Assembly: GCF_000003815.2 (NCBI RefSeq)
Contig: NC_049991.1
Location: 5,856,110 to 5,920,109 of the forward strand
DNA: 64,000 nt
Origin: Branchiostoma floridae
Taxonomy: Eukaryota; Chordata; Leptocardii; Amphioxiformes; Branchiostomatidae
Direction of reading: 5' to 3'
The stretch's first letter is position 1. Each line of letters starts with the position of its first letter. The position numbers were made by a program, and so were the translations under genes. The notes under the pieces were generated by a model. The model worked only from the letters and a program-made list of their open reading frames with translations, searched no databases and had not been told where the DNA came from. Below, piece after piece: positions 44,478-55,814 of this stretch.

Positions 44478-45260
44478 TATATAGATACAGATTTGTTTCC
44501 CCCCTTTCCATGTCAACTGCCCTAGGGTAGGAATTTGCAATAAACTATTTTTAATTGTTGATGAAAAGCTGTGACAACCCGCTTGACTCTCGAGGTCGGG
44601 AAAATGTTCCATATACTGGTCTGCAAAGTCGAGTCCCAGGCTCGTCGGTCAGTCCAGTCATTGAAAGATCAAGTCAAAGTTAAAATCCAGATTATCCCGT
44701 TATTAGATCCTTTCTTGTCTGTGGCTGGGTGCCGACTGGACTTTTACATGCAGAATACTTTGAGCAGGAACATACTACTGACTAGATAGAGACGGTCACC
44801 AACATTATAGCACATTACTTGTGCCACAGATGCCATAAAACACCATGAACAGATTCCATTGATCAAAAAATTCTCTTTCACTTTATTTACTTATCCATGA
44901 GAGCAACTTTTCAACTTCCTTGATGAGAGGTAACTCTGATGAACTTTCACGATAATGTAATGTTCTAAATATGAAGTATCCTTGATTCATCTTGCAAATA
45001 ATCTTTGAGGTTGTGGCCATGTCCTAAAATAGATCGAAGATGGGCTCATATTGCGTGAAAACAAGCTTTGAACGGTGGAGAATCCGGGCCTGTTTCTAAT
45101 GACGAACATGTTTTCCCGCCACGAGGCAAACACGTAGCGTGATCTGATTGGTTCAAATATTAATTATTCGACATACATCGGGAATATAATCGAGAGACAG
45201 GTTGTCATATCATAACGCGCGGTCGGACTGTACGGTTCTATTATGTTGCCCTCCGTGCTC

Positions 45261-45700
45261 GATCTGTTAACTTGTACATAGTCCTGCCCTGTATGTTGGA
45301 CAGTACATTTCATATGTCTGTCTTGGTAGGCAACAAATCGTGTTATCAATCGATCTGTTAACTTGTACAAAGTCCTGCCCTGTTGGACAGTACATTTTAT
45401 ATGTCTGTCCGGGTAGGCAACAAGACAAGAAGATTATGAATCAATATGTTTTCTTGTAGTTCTACTGTGCGGAACAGTACATTTTACATGTCTGTGCTGC
45501 ATGTAGGCAACAAACCGTATTATCAATCGATCTGTTAACTTGTACAAAGTCCTGCCCTGCTGGACAGTACATTTTATATGTCTGTCCGGGTAAGCAACAA
45601 GACAAGAAGATTATGAATATGTTTTCTTGTAGTTCTACCGTGCGGAACAGTACATTTTACATGTCTGTGCTGGTAGTGGTAGGCAACAAATCGTAAAATG
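45261..45700. repeat. Tandem repeat of about 90 bp in 177-bp higher-order pairs
   Basis: GATCTGTTAACTTGTACA starts at 45261, 45352 and 45529. Each is followed by CCTGCCCTG, GGACAGTACATTT and GTAGGCAACAA. Alternate units are more diverged (TTTTCTTGTAGTTCTAC), giving a 177-bp two-unit period. Confidence 0.88.
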
Positions 45701-45930
45701 ATTTATCATGAATTAAATTGTCAACATGTACATAATGAATGTATGACATTGTGTGTTTGTACCGACAGGCAACAAGTCGTATCCTGAATCAGTTTGTTTG
45801 ATTGTATGCCCTATTGTGTTGTACCAATCATTATTTATTTCTGTACTGGCTGGCAACGAGGCGCGTGTTGCCAAAAGTTCTATTTCTCTGTGCTGTTGGG
45901 CAACACATCGCATTACCGGCCATTTATCTA

Positions 45931-47883
45931 CTCAATGACCGTAAGTCATTTCTTGAGACCCCCAGCGAAGTAGGTGTTGGCTCCCCTAGCAACACATAGC
46001 AACGAACTTTGACCCCAAGTTACCCCATTGTTGACTAATTGCCCCCTCTCCGCCCAGTGTGAAAACATCCCAAGAGGGGTTCCACCAAGCCAGGTAAAGT
46101 GTTACCTGGAACCCCGGGGTGTGGAGGGTTGTTTCAGACAGTACTGTCTGGGAATGTCAACATGATGTGTATTGAGCATTAACTGTTTCATACGTAGTAG
46201 ATAGTCACTGCTAGATTTTTACTTTGACTATCTGCAAATATCTTAGAATATGTAAGTTACAGCTCTCTGGAGAAAGCATCCACTTGCACTTGATTTGTTT
46301 AGCTTTGGAACTTCTGTAACTAATGTTAGACACCAAAATACATGCAAGAATGTAGCCATGATGTTTCCCCAAACAAAGACGTCGGATATTTTCTTGTTTG
46401 CAAGTTACTGAGCTGGTACTTTATTAACAGTATCCTAAATGTGTCTTGTTAGATTTGCAGTTCTTTTTGTCTTGATCAATTTGCCAAAGCAGCTTTATAT
46501 TAATTATAGTAAATTCTACTCACATGAAGCAACACTAGAAATAGAACCAAACCAGTTTTGCAATTTAGATTCATACTAAGCAGCAAGGAAGTTATATGTT
46601 TTATAATTCAATATAACGTCCTTGATTGCGTCAGTGTAAAACTCAGACTAAACTACCGAAAGTATGTTCTTTACATTTTGCATTTTACCATGATAGTTGT
46701 GGCTACTTACCCATCATGTAACATGTACCATAGTCAGCTTGCCAGTATGGCACCAAGTTTCACACCTAAACCCTCAAATTTGAACATACAGCCACATGTA
46801 AAAGTCTCCTTTTTTTAGTTTTGTCAATACACCTATTACTAGTAGCTACTATTCAGTCTCCAGTATTACTGAATCATGACAGACAGTCATGATGACAACT
46901 TTCTGGTTATGTCTGGTTTGGTAGAATTGTGGATACACAAAATATTATCAAGGATGTTCAAAACAGAACCTTGATATCATGCACTTTGCTGTGAACATAT
47001 CACACCATTTGATAATGGTATAACATGATAGGCCATAACCATGTATTTGCAATAATTGTGTATACTATGTTGTATTTAGAAACCCAGCATTTGTTTAAAA
47101 GTAATTTCAGATACTCGAATGCTGTTTGTTTGTTGCTTGTCAAACCAAACCAAGCCAAGCCAAGCTGTGTCTGGCACATATACCTTGACAGGTAAAGGTG
47201 TGAACAATTCGCATTGTTCGCCTATGAGAGCCCGGTGTCCTACTGTCAGGGGGTTGTGTAAACAAATTGATTGGCCATATTGTTCCTTTATCAAAACAAA
47301 CGTGTCACATTTCATCCTTAGAGTAGCCCAAACTTGAAATTTTGTCATCTTTTTTCTTTCGTAAAAGCGCCAGCTTATGCAATATTTTCATTTGTCACAA
47401 AAGACATGTATGGAAAGTACACATGTTGCACTTCAATGTTCAACCTGGCCCATGGTTGTTCCCTTTTCCAGTTACCTGTCAGGCTTGCATGGATATTGCA
47501 AATATGCCATTTTTCATAATATTTTGAACATATTAAAACATATCTCTGTTGAAATCACACTAGTACGTGTGGGACAGGCTGAATATTGTAGAATACTCAT
47601 TCCTGAATACATAGATACCATACTTGTGTCACAAATATGTTCCTGGGGCTAGCGCTTGGAGCCTAAAAGTGATAAAATATAGCTGTGCTTATCATATTCA
47701 TATTTCAATATCAATGAGCTTTAGGTGATATCTATATGGTCTGACACCAACTTATGGGTATTGTGCTCCACTTCCTGTTGAAAATTCTGGAATATAGCAA
47801 GCCAAGAACAATATATGGCACATCAAAGTTGGTGGGTCAGTTAATTAGGCAGGAGGGCCATAAAATGACTTACGGTCATTGAG
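45931..47883. mobile_element. TA-flanked inverted-repeat element, 1.95 kb
   Basis: The terminal repeats are 21 bp and perfect (CTCAATGACCGTAAGTCATT plus one T), at 45931-45951 and 47863-47883. TA dinucleotides lie immediately outside at 45929-45930 and 47884-47885. No transposase frame was recognised inside, so it is probably non-autonomous. Confidence 0.85.
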
Positions 47884-48414
47884 TATCGCCCTCCGGAGCT
47901 CCGCCGGTAGAAAATATAATAACTTCTTGCGAATAATAGCAGTCTGTTAATCCTTTTAGTTTCAAACTTGGCACCTTATGCGCACATAAAACGTTATATC
48001 TGGGTAAACAGGCGACAATTTAACCGCCTTTCGCACACTTATATCTGTAAGAGCTCACCGGACGACCGCATTTGTGCCACCGATAAACACTACAAAGAAC
48101 AGGCTTTTGGGGAAATTAGAAATAATGAATATATATTACACTGCTATAGTGGTAGCCTAAATATTGGGGAAAAAATTGAGGGGGAAGCTATGATTTGTGT
48201 CTTACTTTAACGAGCTCTTTCGCCACCTGGTCACAACAGATTCTTAACCGGAAACACTGCAACGATGACAAAACAGCCCAGATTCCAGCACGCGCCAAAC
48301 GCATCGGGGGGATATGAGCCCTGTTACACGTAATGCATTTAAAACAGCCTGCTTGTGGAGTATTTCTTATACATGTTTGTATATCCTATTCTAGAGCTGT
48401 CGCCGTAGAACAAG

Positions 48415-48670
48415 TTTTCTAAAAAATACATTGTTACAACAAAAAATAGTGATTTTGGGCGAAACTGCCTGTCAGGAAACGGTTGCCATGGCAACACGAA
48501 AAAATGGAAAATTTGTCAAACTTCTTACAATTGTTGCCAACAATATTTTAGGAAAACTCACTAAATTTGGTGGCTTTAGCGTAAGGCGTTCTAGCGTTAT
48601 GGGACATCTAAGTTGGCGCGGGCCTCAAAAGCCCTACCCCCCGCCCCCCCCCCCCCCGGTCTGAATAGGG
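48415..48670. mobile_element. TTAA-type element, right half only
   Basis: The sequence is the reverse complement of about 42740-42965 (GCCATGGCAACACGAAAAAA, GGTGGCTTTAGCGTAAGGCG) and ends with a C-tract, CCGGTCTGAATAGGG and TTAA at 48671-48674. The other terminus is missing. Confidence 0.85.
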
Positions 48671-49000
48671 TTAAACCAGTATACTTTTGATTGAAAAATG
48701 TAAGATTTGATTCCGTCATTCTCACTTCACGTTATTTTAGCTTTTGTAAGGCCATGTTGATTTGATTATATGGATGACATCCGCGCTCGCACCGATTTTC
48801 GGTCATTTCCAAACAACAAAAGTTTTCGACCACACAATAAATTGTACAAAGCAGCTGTAAAATGAACACAAATATTCTGTAGATTGAAAAAGAAAGGTAT
48901 CAAAAAACAGATAACTAATTCCATAGAATGCCAAAATGAATCTTAAGTCAAACAATAAGATGTGAAAGGACAGAAAGAAAAAAAAAATCTATTGTTGATT

Positions 49001-49420
49001 GGGGGAGGTACCAGTACAAAAAATTCAGGTCCAGAGGATCATTTCCAGGTCCAGACATGAGCCTGGACCTGATTGTCTGTGGAAACTTGAGAACTGGCAA
49101 TACTCAAAACAGTGATAATTGGTCAATTTTGCTACAAAGGAATCTGTTTGGTGGATTATTGGACTCCCACTGGCATTTTAAAATCCCATCTCCAAGTAAT
49201 AAAGGCTAACTGTCTCTGTACCTTTGACTGTAGAAACTTGGTACAATTGACTATAAACTCTACTTGACTTCGCTCTTGTTGTTTTCTTGGCCCCGGTTAG
49301 ACCCCAAATGCCTGCCGACATAGTGTGTCCATTTTGTAATTGGCGAAACCTGCTCCTCTGATTTTATTTTCAGGTCTGTTTTTTTCGGATTGGTCCAAGA
49401 GGAAAAAAAATGTTTGGCAC
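49001..49420. repeat. Dispersed repeat, copy 2 of 25912-26330
   Basis: Same order of CAGGTCCAG words, ACTCAAAACAGTG, TGGACTCCCACTGGC, CTACTTGACTTCGCTCTTG and TTTTCAGGT as at 25912-26330, with frequent substitutions. Confidence 0.7.
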
Positions 49421-49639
49421 CCATAACATGTATTGGTCCTTACACCTAACTGTTGGTATACCATACTATGTGTGTTTAAGTCCTATGTTCAACCTTCCTG
49501 GCCACTTTGATTTCATACTGAAGGCAACTTTTTTTTTTAATCGCTCGCTCGCATCAGTTTTGGAGTTCCCAGAGGATATCATCCATATAATCAAATCAAT
49601 ATGGCCTATGGCCAATATGACCTTTCTCACAATCCGCTC

Positions 49640-49747
49640 CCGATCGCCCAACTCGACCAAATCACAATAGTCAAGTTTTGGTAGAATTAGACAGATAAAC
49701 AACAAGGCCAGGGTATCTTGTGGTAACACAGGGACAAGTCGCCGCAA
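49640..49747 (-). pseudogene. LINE reverse transcriptase C-terminal fragment
   Basis: The minus strand reads RRLVPVLPQDTLALLFICLI then LPKLDYCDLV. This is the familiar L..L.PQ..L..L....I.P.LDYCD stretch after the reverse transcriptase domain of CR1/jockey-like LINEs. The frame leaves the family soon after. Confidence 0.7.
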
Positions 49748-49827
49748 AAATACACTCCTTATATCTGCATGCTATGTTTTAAAGGGAAAATCCTTTCGAT
49801 AGTCGAGTTCACATATCAATAATAAAG

Positions 49828-49888
49828 TTCTTCTTCTTCTTCTTCTTCTTTTTCTTCTTCTTCTTCTTCTTCTTCTTCTTCTTCTTCT
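49828..49888. repeat. CTT microsatellite
   Basis: About 20 CTT units with one TTT interruption. Confidence 0.97.
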
Positions 49889-49942
49889 ATCAACACAGTC
49901 CTGTTACCAACTCAGAACATGGCAAGGGAGGTCCAAACTTAC

Positions 49943-50088
49943 CCCATGTCGTCTCTCCTGTCACGAAAGCGGGCCGCCACGCTGTAGGCAGGTGGAGAAC
50001 TCAGACTGACTGCCACGTATGATAGAAAATCCTCATCCTTGTCTACAGCAGTGTTGAGAAGGACTTCACGGGATCTCAAGGAAGCTCC
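49943..50088 (-). CDS. Isolated internal exon, unidentified gene
   Basis: Open 146-nt stretch between an AATAG acceptor (phase 0) and a GTAAGT donor (phase 2). It reads ASLRSREVLLNTAVDKDEDF, then LSYVAVSLSSPPAYSVAARF and ends RDRRDDM. Amino-acid composition and flanking splice sites favour a real exon. No partner exon was identified on either side. Being on the minus strand, its gene would have to end before the start exon at 39099. Confidence 0.5.
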
Positions 50089-50285
50089 CTATTGGTCTTC
50101 TCGAGTCTTATCTTATTATCTGTAGGGCAACGTAATAGCATTAGACTTGGCGGGTTCTGTGTATGCCAACATGTACATTCTATCCGACATCCTTGTTATT
50201 ACATAAACATATTTAATTTAACATTACAAATCAGATTTCATATCCCTCAACAGTACACCATCCTGGACTGATCAATCTGTCACCC

Positions 50286-50676
50286 GGGGTCCGCGCGGAC
50301 CACAAAACAGTTTTGTTTTTGTTATTCTTAAAATCATTAGTGCGCAACCACCGCAATTCTTTGGCTGAAATGATGTATGAAATTCTGAGTCTAATTAGTA
50401 ACAAAAATCACACATTCTTACCTTTTGCTATTTTCGGGCCAAGAAAAGAAGAGATCAAGAAATATTCCATTTTTTAAATAGTTTTTCAATTTCTGAGGGG
50501 CTTTACGTTTACACATGGTTTTTTTTTGTACATGAATGTTGCTTAAGCACTAGTGTAATAGAAAAAATTATAATCATTACATTTTCAGCACATTTTTCAT
50601 CAATTTTCATAACATTTCTGCTGTAAATATGCAAAAACTAAATAATCTGTCACCCTGGGGTCCGCGCGGACCCCAG
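50286..50676. repeat. Paired GC palindromes 367 bp apart
   Basis: AATCTGTCACCC(T)GGGGTCC-type sequence occurs at 50275-50301 and 50646-50676. The second core (50655-50676) is a perfect 22-bp palindrome centred on GGTCCGCGCGGACC. The first keeps 14 bp of it. Surrounding DNA is AT-rich. Confidence 0.85.
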
Positions 50677-50999
50677 CGCTCCATTGCAATTTAAGTACTT
50701 AGTATATATAAGATTTATAAAAAATTTTCCGAGCATAACTGTTCCAATTTCTGTTTCATTAAACTCTGAACATCTCAATAATTGCATGAAAGAAACATAT
50801 TAAAGATTTCCAAGGTTAACATGGCTAATTCTTTCAATGGGACCTTATAGATATGCATATGCCCAATATGCATATACGCTTTCATTTCTGGTGTCAAAAT
50901 GCCCCATATTTCATTCAAACAGCTACATGAATTTGGTATGAAAAATATCGAAAACTAGACTGGCATCACATGCTAGTAAGTAAAGCATATCCAAACCAT

Positions 51000-51500
51000 C
51001 TGATCCCACCCCATGCAAAAAATCTGTTCCAAAGTGAATTTGAAAAAAGTCATGCCTACAATGGACTTCGCATATAATCATCCCGGTCCAAAAATGAATT
51101 CAAAGGATTCATCCAGTGAAAGAATTGATCACTTCAGTGGTCAAGACATTGAATGTTGAATCACCCCCCCTCCCCCAGTCAAAAATTGAATTCTAAAAAA
51201 GAAATCCGCCTCCGTGCAATAATGGACTGTCCCACGGACACCCCATGTTAGTATGTAAGGCCATAAACAACTCCGCTCAAAAAATTGACTTTAGAATCAT
51301 CACACTATTCTAAACATGACTTTTAAAAATGGACTCTTCCAGGGCACCCCATGTGGAATTGTAAAATAGATCACCCCCAAACACTTCAACTCAAAATGTT
51401 GGCTTTTGCATATATCAAACATTTTTCAAATTAAATTTGTAAAAAAAAATTCCCCGTGTGAATGTATGAATGGACTCTTCCAAATTATACAGTTTAGATG
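51000..51500. repeat. Degenerate tandem array related to 32750-33490
   Basis: Repeated phrases are ATGGACT.TTCCA, CACCCCATGT and GTCCAAAAATGAATT. Confidence 0.65.
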
Positions 51501-51749
51501 AAAAATTGCAAAAGTCATCCAAACACCCGATTTGGAAGTAGCGTATTCAAAAGGCGTAAATAAATTCCTGTGGGCATCTGTCCTAGGCATTACTGTAACA
51601 CGTTTTTGGTCATATTGTTCGTATATCAGGGCACATGAGCCAAAAATGTCCTTTTTTTGTCTAAAATGGCATAATGGCGAAATGTATAATATTTAGATAT
51701 GCAAAAATTGTTTAAAATCCCAAATTGGAATATGACCCAGGCATCCCAA

Positions 51750-51807
51750 TCTATATCTATATATCTATCTCTATACATCTATATCTATATCCATCCATCT
51801 CTCTATC

Positions 51808-51852
<45 letters not shown>

Positions 51853-51855
51853 AGA
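51750..51855. repeat. CTAT/CT compound microsatellite
   Basis: Runs of TCTATATC, CTCTAT, CT and CTAT. Confidence 0.95.
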
Positions 51856-52059
51856 GAGGTAGTGAGTGCGATCCCCGGCAGAGTCATATCAAAGACTTTA
51901 AAAATGGTACACATGCTGTTTTCTCTGCTTAGCGCTCAGCACTAATGAGGAAGAGTATGACAGTTAAACACACATCACTGCCAGCGGACCAACCCCCTGC
52001 TGTGGTGACTTGCACAAATGTGTGGCCCATGGGCTTCGAATTGGAGATGGACGCCACAC

Positions 52060-52345
52060 TAAAGCCCCCTTTACAAATCAAGAATTTAGGTTAACCGAGT
52101 TGTCANNNNNNNNNNNNNNNNNNNNNNNNNNNNNNNNNNNNNNNNNNNNNNNNNNNNNNNNNNNNNNNNNNNNNNNNNNNNNNNNNNNNNNNNNNNNNNN
52201 NNNNNCTTACAAGGAGGCATGAACCTGATGCCTACGAACAAATGGCAGAGTTTCTTCGTCGGCATCAGGGTCATACCTCCTCGTAATTTAGAGCTCGCTG
52301 ACAACTCGGCCGAGCTAAATTTTTTATTTGTAAAGGGGGCTTAAG
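52060..52345. mobile_element. Inverted-repeat element interrupted by an assembly gap
   Basis: The left end AAGCCCCCTTTACAAATCAA and right end ATTTGTAAAGGGGGCTT are inverted, as are AACCGAGTTGTCA and TGACAACTCGGCCGAG. It is a relative of 35128-36345. The gap lies at the hairpin. Confidence 0.8.
52106..52205. other. Assembly gap, 100 N
   Basis: Exactly one hundred N, which usually means a gap of unknown size. Confidence 1.
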
Positions 52346-52394
52346 CATCTGCAAAGATGCACGGGCAACTTTAGCTTCTTGGTCGCGACGTCAT

Positions 52395-52760
52395 GTCGCA
52401 AGGATGGCGGGAGGGTGTAATTGATACCGGTGTAAACAACACTTATAATATTCAAGGTTACCAAAACAAACGTCATTAGCTTCGCCTAATATTACAGGTC
52501 CTAAACAAAGTGATAGCATGGATGTACTGTCCAGAGAATTGTTTATATTGGTGAAAACTATCTTTTTTTGGCAAATTCAAGTTAGTTTGGGAAAAAAGGT
52601 CAGACAGCAGTGTTTACCGACAAAGACCGCAGATGACCCCAAATAGAACACGTGTTCGGTTCGAATTACGTCAGATCGAACATCGTGGAACAAGGTTCCA
52701 ATTCGCCTGGACATGGGAGGTTTTTAGCCTGCCATTGACCACCGTGCGTTGACTCTATTC
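52395..52760. repeat. Dispersed repeat, copy 2 of 23040-23400
   Basis: Same landmarks as at 23040-23400 in the same orientation. Confidence 0.85.
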
Positions 52761-53445
52761 TTACTAATATACTGCAATAATAGCATGGATCGTCGAACAA
52801 ATCAATCTCTCTTAGCGTATCTCCTGTCCCAAGTCAAAATCAAATCAATTGAATTATTTATTGATAACCCATTGAAATATTTATCTGTTGTTCATTGTTG
52901 TCTCGAGTTGTTTTCGGTAGTTGAAGTTTTTTTTTTGTAACTTGTGGAAGTTGTTTTCGGTTGTTTTCGGTTGTTTTCAGTAGTTTTCGGTATTTAGTGA
53001 GACCCTTCCCAAGAGCCTTCCCTACCCATTTCTATGAAGGCCCATTTTCTAAGTCTTAAGTATGGGGTTCAATGGGATGATTGACGAAGGTTAAGGCCAT
53101 TTTTGACCAAAAGAAATAAATTTGCTAAGGCTACAAGTTGTCAAACTAGTATCCAGAAGCAAATTGCAAAAGTAATTTTCAAGCTCAACCAAATATTTCT
53201 TAAGAGCTACTGAGTTGAAGGTCAGTCCAGTGGTTGTTCGCATTATAATATGTTGCACGTGTCACAACTTCTCCCTTACCCAGGTTCAATGTCAAGTGAC
53301 CGATACAATTACGGCATTCAGAAAAATATTACTAGTAGAACGAGAACACTCACTTCTGAAGTACAGTATGGCTTCAAGTGTTCCAGGAACACCTGCAAAT
53401 CAAGGCTTTTGTCCTGAGAGTGATATAAACCCTAGCTTAATAAGT

Positions 53446-53690
53446 AAATGAAATGAATGAAGTACTTAACTTCGGCTATGGCCGTCCCTCGGATAGGACG
53501 TTAAATGGAGGTCCCGTGTCTGGGGAGAGCCACACCTAAAGCACGTTAAAGAACCCACCAAATGTGCGATGGTGCGGCATGCGATGGATGAATCCTTCTG
53601 TCTTGAGTTGGTGATTTACTACAAATCACCCCTGGCAAACCTCCGTTTTGTTTTATTGAAAGGAAGGATCTGATCGAAAATGGTGTACTG
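53446..53690 (+). mobile_element. SINE tail fragment
   Basis: It contains TTCGGCTATGGCCGTCCCTC, GGATAGGACGTTAAATGGAG and GCACGTTAAAGAACCCACC, the 3' body of the deuterostome tRNA-SINE family also seen at 20634 and 40505. The tRNA head is absent. Confidence 0.7.
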
Positions 53691-54000
53691 GTTTTCCTAC
53701 TGGTCCCCTGGGAGCTTTGTACGTAAGTGCGTTAGGCTGTAGACAATTTAACTAGAGATCTTGTTGGTGGATATAAATGATATTTGATGGATAGGTAGGG
53801 ATTACAACAACAAAAGTCAATTTCGATAATTGGCCCCCTAGCGGATTGCAAAGTTACTGCAGCGGAACTTGCATTTTGATATGTGGTGTTCTGAGCCTCC
53901 TTGCGGCTTTTTTTAAACTGCAGGTGTCAGTTTCCTTTCAAACTTTTGGCGAGAATAACTCGAGAGCGGTTGACGGATCGTCATGATTTTTATATGTAGA

Positions 54001-54023
54001 TAGAATTAATGATGATTTATATA
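54001..54023. repeat. 23-bp direct repeat, left copy
   Basis: TAGAATTAATGATGATTTAT plus ATA is repeated at 55592-55614 with one mismatch. It flanks the retroelement fragment. Confidence 0.9.
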
Positions 54024-55591
54024 GAAGGGTTTTTGGAGTAGAACGATGGGCAAGCTGTTCCCATCATGTCTCGACAGTTACCATGGCAACAAAGTTCCCT
54101 GTCTACCACCCCATGGGTGGCCCACGTACTGTTAATTTCCCCAGTCCGTCAGTAAACTCGGGGCACACGGACGTGTGACCGGCCGCTGCTCCACATTGTT
54201 ACGGAAAATACGCGAATTCGAAAGACCTTCTTATCTTTTGTTTCGGATCTAACGGACTTGTTTACTGGACGCGGATTGTTCCATTCGGGACGTTCTTCCG
54301 CTTGTATTGGGCAAAACGGACTCGTCTGCCGGACGCGAATCGATCGGTTTGGATATTCAGGACTTTCCTATTTCTTGCTTCACACTAAACGGACTTGTTT
54401 ACCGGGACCTTGGCTTCATCCACATACGGATTACACGAACTGTATTTCTGGACCCTTTCCTGACGGAATCGGAATCAAGGACTTCTGGGGACCCTGTTTT
54501 CCCGCTATTCTTGCGTTGAGTGTGATACTCTCGTTGTTGTCTTCCGTCTTTGCGGGTTATCCCTTCGATGACACCTGTGTGGTATATTTAGTACGGTGCC
54601 TTGATTCTACCTGCACGTACTGTTTTAATTTCCTGGTTCGCTGTTTTGGCTTTGTAGCGACCAGTGATGACACCTGTGTGGTGCATTTAGTACGGTGCTT
54701 TGATTCTACCAGCACGTACTGTTTTATTTTCCTGGTTCGCTGTATTGGCTTTGTAGCGACCAGCGAGTTGGCAGGTGTTGATTACGTACTGTTGATTCTA
54801 GCTTTCCGTCCTGTTTCTCTTTCCTGGTTCGCTGTTGTGCAAATAAATGTCGGCACCATAAATAATCTATCCTTCCCATCGCCCGTAACAGTTCGTCCCT
54901 TGTAAATAATCCATCCGTTCCAGCGCTCAGAAGGGAGTCGCCCCTCGTAAACATAAATAGCGATGCCCTCATCTAACGCCAGATTCACACCCTGGAACTA
55001 CGCCTGGTCTCAATTTAAAGTAGCGACCACTTTCAACACCCAGGAACAGTATAGATACGGTGTTGTTTACATGTTCGTCTGTTTACCACCAGATTGGTGG
55101 TATTTGGCACACGTTTTCTGTTATAGTTTATGTCGGAAAGATGCTGTTTGTTGTGCCAAGTTCCTGAGTGCCTTAATCCGTCCTTGTTTCTTTGAGTTCT
55201 AGCAATGCCTGTGACACGATCCACCGCCCGCCAGGTCCGGGGCCGAGGAGGTCAGGTCACGCGAGAAGGTGCCAGAGGACAGGGTGTCGCCAGAGGCGGC
55301 CGCGGAGGCCGAACCCCCCGAAAATCCAAGGACCCTCCACCACCCCCAGCCGTGCAGGACCCTCCGCCCCCGCAGGGAGAAATAGCCGAATTGAGAGCCC
55401 AACTCAACGAGCTCCAGGCGGCTCTCCAGGAGCGGGAAGCCAGACTGACCCTACAAAACCCTCCACTCCCAACTCTTCCGGCCGCCAGACTGGATCCCGG
55501 AAAGCAGTTGGCACAAGCCATCATCGGCAGCGGTAATGCTCATTTACAGCTTCCACCCCCTCCTCCTCATCCACAGCGCACTCCTCCGCAT
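54024..55591 (+). mobile_element. Retroelement fragment: leader with tandem repeats plus gag-like start
   Basis: GC-rich insert within an AT-rich repeat. The leader has repeated ACGGACTTGTTTAC words (54250-54420) and a tandem duplication of 99 bp (54567 and 54666, GATGACACCTGTGTGGT). It ends with the gag-like frame 55205-55594. No reverse transcriptase, integrase or second terminal repeat is present, so the element is incomplete. Confidence 0.65.
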
Positions 55592-55594
55592 TAG
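55205..55594 (+). pseudogene. Truncated gag-like frame of the inserted retroelement
   Basis: The frame starts MPVTRSTARQVRGRGGQ, an Arg/Gly-rich N-terminus, followed by a proline run (DPPPPPAVQDPPPPQ) and a short coiled-coil-like segment (EIAELRAQLNELQAALQERE). This layout is common at the N-terminus of invertebrate LTR-retrotransposon gag proteins. It stops at the insertion junction (TAG 55592-55594), long before a capsid or zinc knuckle. It is an incomplete mobile-element gene, not a host gene. Confidence 0.6.
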
Positions 55595-55614
55595 AATTAA
55601 TGATGACTTATATA
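55592..55614. repeat. 23-bp direct repeat, right copy
   Basis: Matches 54001-54023. Host repeat sequence (GAAATACTAATTATGCAAATT) resumes directly after it. Confidence 0.9.
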
Positions 55615-55814
55615 ATGAAATACTAATTATGCAAATTAATTGCCAAATTGCATGATTCATTAGGAGAGTTTATAAATCCTTTGCATTTCCTAATAGGGCT
55701 TTCAAACTTGTCACATATGTAGTGAAGACCTACATAATGAGATACTAATTATGAAAATTATTATATAATTTGTATAATAATGAGGTAAGTTCATAAATCC
55801 ACTGCATTCCAAGA

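Noticed and set aside
54258-54905. 215-codon plus-strand frame
   Set aside because: It lies in the retroelement leader, overlaps a 99-bp tandem duplication and other repeats, and has no recognisable domain. It is open by repetition.
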